DNA of 36,355 bases from a virus. Positions 30,907-36,355 of this stretch are shown here, one piece after another (the first letter of the stretch is position 1; the number at the start of each line of letters is the position of its first letter). The translations under genes and the position numbers were made by a program. The stretch spans positions 1 through 36,355 of IMG/VR virus record IMGVR_UViG_3300031630_000011; one strand, written 5' to 3'. The notes below the pieces were generated by a model that searched no databases, had not been told where the DNA came from, and saw only the letters and a list, made by a program, of their open reading frames with translations.

Positions 30907-31167
30907 ATGGGAAAATACGTAAATCAAATTAACGGAGTTGAACTAGGAAGTTCATTCGATTCAAAATGTGAAAAGCTACTAGAAATGGGAGCAACCCAAG
31001 TAACAGATTCTAAATTTATGGACAATATGATATGTGTTGTAGATAATGGATTTTTTGCAGCGGCAGCGTATGCATATTCTGAATCTGAATATACAGAGTT
31101 TAAATCACCAGATGGTCGACCTAAGAAATGGTTCACATTAGAGAATGTCTCAGAGTACGCACAATAA
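30907..31167 (+). CDS. Conserved phage protein of unknown function (86 aa)
   Basis: Residues ELGSSFDSKCEKLLEMGA and CVVDNGFFAAAAYAYSESEY, then FKSPDGRPKKWF, match a family seen in many large phages. It lies between the Ro-like gene and the ncRNA. Function is unknown. Confidence 0.75.
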   Translation: MGKYVNQINGVELGSSFDSKCEKLLEMGATQVTDSKFMDNMICVVDNGFFAAAAYAYSESEYTEFKSPDGRPKKWFTLENVSEYAQ

Positions 31168-31171
31168 AACA

Positions 31172-31187
31172 AGATATATAATAAAAG
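31172..31187 (+). promoter_or_regulatory. Putative late promoter motif before ncRNA
   Basis: AGATATATAATAAAAG is the exact copy of the motif before the tail sheath gene (2056). No protein gene follows for 400 bases, so it probably drives the RNA at 31190. Confidence 0.55.
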
Positions 31188-31189
31188 AA

Positions 31190-31500
31190 ATAAGGTTTCT
31201 TACAGCAACTTACAAGCAATTATAAATAGCCAAAAATGAAACCTGCAAAGGAACGGTTCAGCAAACCATAACTATACACAGAAAGCCAATAATGTCCACT
31301 AAGAAAGCTTCGGCTAATTACAGACACGGCAAATGGAACGTCTAACCAGTATAAAAAAATCTGACAATGTCAACTTCTCATTAAGGTGAAGAAATAACGC
31401 TGAAGTACAGTAGGCCAATAGTTATTGAAGCTAAGACAATAAAAGAGATATAGCTGCAGAGCCGAATGAATACTAACAACGTTCCTGTTAAACATTAGAA
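31190..31500 (+). ncRNA. Structured non-coding RNA downstream of Ro-like gene
   Basis: No coding frame is credible. Helices: AGGTTTC (31193-31199)/GAAACCT (31238-31244); GGTT (31255)/AACC (31264); AGC-TTCG-GCT (31306-31315), a stable tetraloop; CTTC (31374)/GAAG (31388); and a long-range GGAACGT (31335-31341)/ACGTTCC (31479-31485). A promoter motif precedes and a terminator follows. The first 21 bases nearly equal those before the split tRNA-Leu at 23266. It is a candidate Y-like partner of the vWA protein. Confidence 0.6.
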
Positions 31501-31541
31501 TCCTGGTGAAATTGTTAATAACTTTTTAGCCAGGATTTTTT
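31499..31541 (+). terminator. Terminator of the ncRNA
   Basis: AATCCTGG (31499-31506) pairs with CCAGGATT (31530-31537) and runs into T bases. The loop holds a TTGTTAATAACTTTTT box of the next promoter. Confidence 0.65.
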
Positions 31542-31569
31542 TATGTCATATATTTTAGTTATATTTACA
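31512..31569 (+). promoter_or_regulatory. Promoter of the 31588 gene
   Basis: TTGTTAATAACTTTTT, GATTTTTTTATGTCATA and core TATATTTACA (31560-31569) match the promoter family. The upstream box lies in the terminator loop. Confidence 0.65.
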
Positions 31570-31587
31570 TATACAAAACTACGCAAG

Positions 31588-32235
31588 ATGATAAACAACT
31601 TAGAAATAATCAAACCATTATTAAACTTCGATAAAGAAGGAGACTTTTATATGCTTTATGTTTTTAAACGTAAAAAGGATCAACCAATCGGAGAACGCGA
31701 TAATCACCAATCAGTAAGAACAATTAAAACTTATTGTATTGAAAGCATAGAACATCTTGAAAAGAGATATGACGAGATCATGCAATTGTGTGAGATGTTT
31801 AAAGCTAGAGGATATATTCATGTACAAAAACAAAATCATTTCGATGTGAGTTTAAATATGATGGTTACTTTAGCACAAAGAATACAAGATGGAAATCATA
31901 AACAAAAGGGTTTATTTGATTCTACTGTCGGTAGACTTAATACTAGAGAGAAAAGATGGATCATAGATCTTGATGATGTTACTGAGGTTTCACCAATGAT
32001 GGTTGCATATATTGAATATCAATGTAAACCAATTACTGAAGTTGAATTTGATGATGTAGGAATTCCAATAGGATATAAAGTTGGACCTAAGATCGAGTCA
32101 GTTATACCAACTAAAAGTGGTTTTCATTTGATCACATCTAGATTCGATGTAATGAAATTCAAAGAGAACTATCCAGACATCGACATACAAAAGAAAAATC
32201 CCACGCTACTTTTTTATCCAGATTCGTTAGGATAA
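31588..32235 (+). CDS. Unknown protein with primase-polymerase-like segments
   Basis: ATG 31588 follows the promoter; the in-frame ATG 31543 lies within it. The 215-residue protein has WIIDLDDVTEVS (residues about 124-135), with two acidic residues spaced as in archaeo-eukaryotic primase active sites, and PTKSGFHLITSRFD (about 176-189), like their TKSGxHV motif. An AEP-type polymerase or a degraded relative is possible. Support is limited to these motifs. Confidence 0.55.
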   Translation: MINNLEIIKPLLNFDKEGDFYMLYVFKRKKDQPIGERDNHQSVRTIKTYCIESIEHLEKRYDEIMQLCEMFKARGYIHVQKQNHFDVSLNMMVTLAQRIQDGNHKQKGLFDSTVGRLNTREKRWIIDLDDVTEVSPMMVAYIEYQCKPITEVEFDDVGIPIGYKVGPKIESVIPTKSGFHLITSRFDVMKFKENYPDIDIQKKNPTLLFYPDSLG

Positions 32236-32239
32236 TTAA

Positions 32240-32300
32240 AACTTTTTGAAAATAAACAGCATAATATTTTTTTATGTCATATATATGTCGTATATTAGTA
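32240..32300 (+). promoter_or_regulatory. Promoter of DNA ligase gene
   Basis: ACTTTTTGAAAATAAACAG, ATTTTTTTATGTCATA and core TATATTAGTA (32291-32300) match the promoter family. Confidence 0.7.
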
Positions 32301-32323
32301 GTATAAATTAAAACAAGACAATC

Positions 32324-33610
32324 ATGAGTAATTATTTACAAACAATACAGGAATTCGTTACAGCATCGAATTCAACAAATTCAAATACTGATAAGTTAAA
32401 TGTTCTTAGAGAGTATGCTGATAATGAAGATGTGCAGAAAGCACTTAACCATACATATGATACTTTCAAACAATATGGCGTAACTTCTGATAATTGTAAA
32501 AAGAATTCAAATCTAATAAAATATGGATACACCAATCTGTTTGATTTGTTACGAGATCTAAATGCTAGATTTCTTACAGGACATGAGGCTATAAGTTATA
32601 TTAATGGATTCGTAGAGGCTAATAAGAGTCACGCTGATCTGATCTTTAGTATTCTTGATAGAAACCTTAAGACACGTTCTACTGCCTCTACAATCAACAA
32701 GGTGATACCTGGATTGATACCAACATTCGATGTTGCATTAGCTAATTCATATGATGAGAAGATGGCAAAGAAAGTTGATTGGAATGATGGTTGGTATTTG
32801 TCAAGAAAATTAGATGGCGTAAGATGTATATGTATGATCAACGAAGAAGGCGATATTAATTTTTATAGTAGAGCCGGAAAAGACTTCATAACATTAGACG
32901 CATTGAAGCCTTCAATTAAAAAGTTAGGATTATCTAATATGATTTTAGATGGTGAGATTTGTATGACTGATGCTGATGGAAATGAAGATTTTCAAGGAAT
33001 CATTAAAGAGATCAAACGAAAGAATCATACAATTGAAACTCCAAAATTCTTTATATTTGATATGTTAACTATGAAAGAATTTACAGATAAAGTTTCTGAT
33101 ACATTATTCTTTGAAAGAATATTAAATGCAAACAACGCTATAACAGAAGATGAATTTATTCAAGTACTTCCTCAAATAGAAGCAGACGATGATAATTTAG
33201 CATCATTTATGGAAACTGTTAAAGAAGAAGGTTGGGAAGGTTTAATGCTCCGTAAGAATACAACATATAAAGGAAAGCGAAGTAAAGATGTTCTTAAAGT
33301 TAAGAAATTCCATGATGCTGAATATATTGTTGTAGATATTGAAAATGCAATAAACAGAGTTATCGTTGATGAATTAGAAGTTGAAGAAATGATGATGAAG
33401 AATGTAGTAATAGAACACAAAGGAAATAGAGTTAGTGTAGGAAGCGGATTCTCACATGAACAGAGACGACATTACTTTTTAAATCCTAATGATATTGTAG
33501 GTAAACAAATATGTGTACAATATTTCGAAGAAACTTTAAATGAAAGAGGGACCAACTCATTGAGATTCCCTACAGTTAAAGCTGTTTATGAAACAAAACG
33601 AAACTTTTAA
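32324..33610 (+). CDS. lig: ATP-dependent DNA ligase
   Basis: This seals nicks during phage replication and recombination. Nucleotidyl Lys162 is in the motif SRKLDGVR (residues 160-167). Others are FYSRAGKDF (Ia/III region), ILDGEICM (IIIa), GLMLRK (IV) and DVLKVKKF (V). The last 80 residues are an OB-fold. At 428 residues it is close to T4 gp30 (487). The N-terminal 130 residues are a helical DNA-binding part. It has its own promoter. Confidence 0.93.
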   Translation: MSNYLQTIQEFVTASNSTNSNTDKLNVLREYADNEDVQKALNHTYDTFKQYGVTSDNCKKNSNLIKYGYTNLFDLLRDLNARFLTGHEAISYINGFVEANKSHADLIFSILDRNLKTRSTASTINKVIPGLIPTFDVALANSYDEKMAKKVDWNDGWYLSRKLDGVRCICMINEEGDINFYSRAGKDFITLDALKPSIKKLGLSNMILDGEICMTDADGNEDFQGIIKEIKRKNHTIETPKFFIFDMLTMKEFTDKVSDTLFFERILNANNAITEDEFIQVLPQIEADDDNLASFMETVKEEGWEGLMLRKNTTYKGKRSKDVLKVKKFHDAEYIVVDIENAINRVIVDELEVEEMMMKNVVIEHKGNRVSVGSGFSHEQRRHYFLNPNDIVGKQICVQYFEETLNERGTNSLRFPTVKAVYETKRNF

Positions 33611-33622
33611 TTATAAAGGAAT

Positions 33623-33910
33623 ATGGAATTTAAGTTACCATTAGATTACGATAAACTATCTGGAAAGAATAGAAGGTTAGTTAGAGAACAATACACAAAG
33701 GAACAAAACGGTAAATGTTATTACTGTAAAGAAGATTTGGATAAAAAGCCACCAAAGGAAATTACTGATTTAGAAATCAATTTAAAGTTATTTCCACCAG
33801 GTATGTTAAGAAATCCAATACACTTACAACATGATCATTATACTGGCATGACAGAAGGATCAGTTCATGCTTATTGTAATTGTGTTATGTGGCAATATAA
33901 AGGTAAATAA
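33623..33910 (+). CDS. HNH/endonuclease VII-like small protein
   Basis: The 95-residue protein has CYYCKEDL (one zinc-binding CxxC), then LQHDHYTGMTEGSVHAYCNCVMW, read here in two parts, with the HDH, Gly and CNC elements of endonuclease VII and related HNH enzymes. Such enzymes resolve DNA branches or make nicks. It follows DNA ligase by 12 bases, suggesting a joint role in DNA repair. Confidence 0.75.
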   Translation: MEFKLPLDYDKLSGKNRRLVREQYTKEQNGKCYYCKEDLDKKPPKEITDLEINLKLFPPGMLRNPIHLQHDHYTGMTEGSVHAYCNCVMWQYKGK

Positions 33911-33922
33911 AAATATAAAATT

Positions 33923-34489
33923 ATGAGACTATTTAGAGGTAAAAAATACAAGATGATACACACAAGAGACATTAGTCTTGGTGATATACGTGCTATGTTT
34001 TTTCCAAGAACATTTGCTGAAAAATACAGATATCTTGGAACTAGTATATGGAACGAAGAAAGTCCTGCATTTAAAGCATTGTTTCCATTAGTACTTGCAT
34101 TAGATTATGAAGCAAAGCCGAAATATTGTCCGAGATGGTTTTTACGATTCTTGCATTTATTCGGTTCTGATAATTCTATTGTTAGAGTTCGGAATCGCAA
34201 GTTACATGATCTAGAAAATAAACTAACTAAAGGTATTATGTTTATTGATTGGAAAACTAAATGGTCAGATTACGATTTAAGAATTTCAATACATGCACCA
34301 TCTCACTTAAACGATTTAGCATCTGCTATTGAAAACAAATTCTACAAAGATGGTAGATGTAAAGAATTAGTAGAGCAGATCAAAGAACTAGATCCTGAAG
34401 CTTCCATTATGTGGGGTAGTATCGATAGATTTGAAAAGCAATTAGAAGAATTAGAAGCCCTCACAATTATTAAAAATAAGTCAAAGTAA
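33923..34489 (+). CDS. Unknown protein (188 aa)
   Basis: A basic N-terminus is followed by FFPRTFAEKYRYLGTSIW and a hydrophobic LFPLVLALDYEAKPKYCP segment that may be buried rather than membrane. The C-terminus is a helical, charged coil. It may act with the upstream HNH protein. No family is recognised. Confidence 0.6.
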   Translation: MRLFRGKKYKMIHTRDISLGDIRAMFFPRTFAEKYRYLGTSIWNEESPAFKALFPLVLALDYEAKPKYCPRWFLRFLHLFGSDNSIVRVRNRKLHDLENKLTKGIMFIDWKTKWSDYDLRISIHAPSHLNDLASAIENKFYKDGRCKELVEQIKELDPEASIMWGSIDRFEKQLEELEALTIIKNKSK

Positions 34490-34571
34490 GAAAGCTCGTA
34501 CTGACTCTTAACTGAGAGGTACATGTATACTAGAATGCTGGTGAAGCTCCAGAAGACTTATTTTTATTTTC

Positions 34572-34644
34572 ACACTTATAGTTCAATTGGATAGAACACT
34601 CGGCTACGAACCGAGAGATATGAGTTCGACTCTTATTAGGTGTA
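34572..34644 (+). tRNA. tRNA-Arg(ACG)
   Basis: Acceptor ACACTTA pairs with TAGGTGT. Anticodon arm CTCGG CTACGAA CCGAG gives ACG, which needs A34-to-inosine editing to read CGN. D-arm GTTC..GAAC and T-arm ATGAG TTCGACT CTTAT are regular. It is separated from the main array by 9 kb. Confidence 0.9.
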
Positions 34645-34664
34645 CAACTTCAAATTAAAGAAAA

Positions 34665-34759
34665 AAATAGGTGGGCGTAATGAGGGATGGTCCCGAATCC
34701 TGTCAAATGGTTGTCTAATCCGTCTAGAACGGTATCCGGTTCGAGTCCGGCCCTATTTC
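34665..34759 (+). tRNA. Long tRNA-like gene with uncertain anticodon
   Basis: Acceptor AAATAGG pairs 7/7 with CCTATTT and a CCGG TTCGAGT CCGG T-arm is present. A variable arm CCGT-CTAGA-ACGG fits. The total of 95 bases is longer than class II tRNAs and equals bacterial tRNA-Sec. The candidate anticodon loop TGTCAAA would give TCA (UGA-reading), but it lacks T33 and its stem AATCC/TGGTT is weak. It may be a decayed or unusual tRNA. Confidence 0.55.
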
Positions 34760-34769
34760 TAAAATTAAA

Positions 34770-34824
34770 TAAAAAATAAACGCATAAAAGCTTTTTTATG
34801 TCAATAATAATGGTTATATTAGCC
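34770..34824 (+). promoter_or_regulatory. Promoter of RNA ligase 2 gene
   Basis: AAAAGCTTTTTTATGTCAA and core TATATTAGCC (34815-34824) match the promoter family; the upstream TTGTT box is not seen. Confidence 0.65.
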
Positions 34825-34846
34825 TTATAATTAAAACAGAAACAAA

Positions 34847-35896
34847 ATGGATAAAATCAAATGTTTAAAGTTCCCTAAGATTGAGCAATACAGAAATGTA
34901 GTAAGTGCAATCAATAGAAGTTATTCATACGTAGGTCTTGATGAAAATGGAGATGCTATTTATGATCAACTTAAACCAAAACCTACGATTAAATTCAAAG
35001 GTACAGTAAAGTTACATGGAACAAATGCAGGAATTAGTTATAATGACAAGTTTGGTGTATGGACACAATCAAGAAACAACTCATTTGATTTAGATACTAA
35101 TGCAGATTCTCACATGGGATTCTCATTCTTTGTTAAATCCAACATGGATTATTGGGAAACTGAATTCAAAGACTTTGCATACATCCACAATATTGATACA
35201 ACCAAGTTTTGTATTTCAATCTTTGGTGAATGGGCAGGAAAGGGAATTCAAAAAGGTGTTGGTATTTCTGAAATTGAAAAATCATTCTTTATCTTTGGTA
35301 TTAAAGTATCAAATCCAGATGACGAAGATTTTGTATCTCAATGGTATGATTATAGTAATATCCATGCACCTGAATTGAAGGTTTATAATATGACAGATTT
35401 TCCAACATGGGAAATTGAAATTGATTTTAATGAACCATCAAGAATCTCAAATAAGTTGAGTGAATTAACAATGGCAATCGAAGAAGAATGTCCTGTCGCT
35501 AAACATTTTGGCAAATCAGGAATTGGTGAAGGTATTGTATGGGAAACTAATTACAATGGAACTAATCACAGATTTAAAGTGAAAGGTGAAAAGCATTCAG
35601 TATCTAAAGTTAAGACATTGGCTCCGGTTGATGTAGAGAAATTAGATAGTGTTAACGAATTCGTTGAATATGCAATGACCAGAAACAGATTCAACCAAGC
35701 TTTAGGTGAAGTGTTTAATAGTCCAGTTGAATATGATGTGAAGAAAACCGGAGATCTTTTAAGATGGTTGATTAACGATATCATGAATGAAGAAATTGAT
35801 GTTATGACAGAAAACGGATTAACACCAAAGGATACTAACAAATATATTTCAGTGAAAGCGAAGAACATGTTTTTTGCTGAATTACAAAACGTATAA
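34847..35896 (+). CDS. rnlB: RNA ligase 2-like (T4 RnlB-like)
   Basis: This ATP-dependent ligase favours nicks in double-stranded RNA, unlike Rnl1. Nucleotidyl Lys55 is in the motif KLHGTNAGI (residues 55-63). Other motifs are WTQSRNN (Ia), FGEWAGKGIQKGVG (III region), EGIVWE (IV) and FKVKGEKHS (V). The 349-residue length is close to T4 Rnl2 (334), and the C-terminal helical domain is present. Two RNA ligase families in one window is striking. Confidence 0.92.
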   Translation: MDKIKCLKFPKIEQYRNVVSAINRSYSYVGLDENGDAIYDQLKPKPTIKFKGTVKLHGTNAGISYNDKFGVWTQSRNNSFDLDTNADSHMGFSFFVKSNMDYWETEFKDFAYIHNIDTTKFCISIFGEWAGKGIQKGVGISEIEKSFFIFGIKVSNPDDEDFVSQWYDYSNIHAPELKVYNMTDFPTWEIEIDFNEPSRISNKLSELTMAIEEECPVAKHFGKSGIGEGIVWETNYNGTNHRFKVKGEKHSVSKVKTLAPVDVEKLDSVNEFVEYAMTRNRFNQALGEVFNSPVEYDVKKTGDLLRWLINDIMNEEIDVMTENGLTPKDTNKYISVKAKNMFFAELQNV

Positions 35897-35898
35897 TT

Positions 35899-36318
35899 AT
35901 GAACAAATCAGAACAAATAAACACAGACTTTATCACAGCGATGAAGGAAAGAAATACAATCAAAAAAACATTCTTAGGATTACTTAAGAGCGAGATTAAA
36001 AATAACGAAGGTCGTGGCATAGAAGCATCAGATGTTAATGTTACTAAAGTCGTTGTTAAAATGAATAAGAGTTTGAAAGAAGTTTTAGACGCTGGAAACA
36101 AAGACGCTATTATTGAAATAGAATGGTTACTACCATATATGCCAAAAACAATGTCAATTGAAAAGATTAGAGAAGAAGTACAGATTTTAATTGATGGTGG
36201 TGCTAAAAATATTGGAATGGTAATGGGACAATTCAATAAGAAGTTTGCAAGTAGCGAAGAAAAAGCAGATAACAATGAAGTTAAGAACGCTGCACAAGAA
36301 TTAATGAGTATAAATTAG
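35899..36318 (+). CDS. YqeY/GatB C-terminal-like protein
   Basis: This 139-residue protein matches YqeY: FITAMKERNTIKKTFLGLLKSEIKN at the start (read as FITAMKERN and FLGLLKSEIKN), EIEWLLPYMPKTMS, and GMVMGQFNKKF near the end. In GatB this domain binds the tRNA during transamidation of Glu-tRNA or Asp-tRNA; alone, the function is not known. Position next to RNA ligase 2 suggests a tRNA-related role. The ATG is 2 bases after the ligase stop. Confidence 0.85.
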   Translation: MNKSEQINTDFITAMKERNTIKKTFLGLLKSEIKNNEGRGIEASDVNVTKVVVKMNKSLKEVLDAGNKDAIIEIEWLLPYMPKTMSIEKIREEVQILIDGGAKNIGMVMGQFNKKFASSEEKADNNEVKNAAQELMSIN

Positions 36319-36341
36319 ATAGAATTATTAAACTAAATATT

Positions 36342-36355
36342 ATGAATTACGATAA
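36342..36355 (+). CDS. Start of next gene, cut by window end
   Basis: ATG at 36342 follows an A/T-rich leader typical here. Only four codons are visible, so nothing can be said of the product. Confidence 0.35.

Noticed and set aside
31430-31460. Group I intron core in the RNA downstream of the Ro-like gene (GAGATATAG)
   Set aside because: The two P7-like strands are too close to leave room for P3 and P8, and no split gene flanks the region.
1-36355. CRISPR arrays, insertion sequences, integrase or attachment sites
   Set aside because: No regularly spaced direct repeats, transposase, integrase or duplicated tRNA ends were seen.

Overview
The window looks like part of the genome of a large, AT-rich, T4-related phage with a contractile tail (myovirus) that infects a Bacteroidota host, most likely a flavobacterium. 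The T4 link rests on a 610-residue large terminase, a tail sheath, a tail tube, a gp26-like tail protein and a tape measure protein in one block, plus T4-style RNA ligases, a DNA ligase and a big tRNA array. The host inference rests on weak Shine-Dalgarno sequences, tRNA genes without an encoded CCA end, and promoters whose core (TATATTAGCA or TATATTTACA) fits the Bacteroidota TAnnTTTG type. All supported genes lie on the + strand.

Layout. 1-11494: virion module (end of an unknown gene, terL, sheath, tube, an RHH-like protein, a gp26-like tail chaperone with a probable +1 frameshift extension, tape measure, KTSC protein, membrane protein). 11595-20677: dense accessory genes, many under 60 residues and overlapping by a few bases. 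They include a guanylate kinase-like protein, a PD-(D/E)XK nuclease, a metallophosphoesterase homologue that has lost its metal ligands, a GIY-YIG protein, RNA ligase 1 and a P-loop kinase. 20780-21391: ECF-like sigma factor. 21699-25368: tRNA and non-coding RNA array with about 14 ordinary tRNAs, a probable circularly permuted tRNA-Leu, an odd tRNA and several hairpin-rich stretches. 25381-28546: glycosyltransferase and lysis genes (holin candidates, amidase). 28649-31167: small phage genes and a Ro60/TROVE-like vWA protein. 31190-31540: structured non-coding RNA. 31588-36318: AEP-like protein, DNA ligase, HNH protein, two further tRNA genes, RNA ligase 2 and a YqeY-like protein.

Two transcription programmes are visible. 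One uses a motif close to AGATATATAAnAAAA before sheath, tube, tape measure, lysis and ncRNA genes and is probably late. The other uses an extended promoter with an upstream TTGTTCGTAACTTTT box and a TATATTAGCA core before accessory genes and tRNAs. The sigma factor may drive the late set.

The theme of the accessory half is RNA: tRNAs, a split tRNA, several structured RNAs, two RNA ligases of different families, a possible polynucleotide kinase, a Ro-like protein next to an ncRNA and a YqeY-like protein. Together these suggest a phage system for making, repairing or protecting tRNAs. That overall role is inference; no function was tested and no database was searched.
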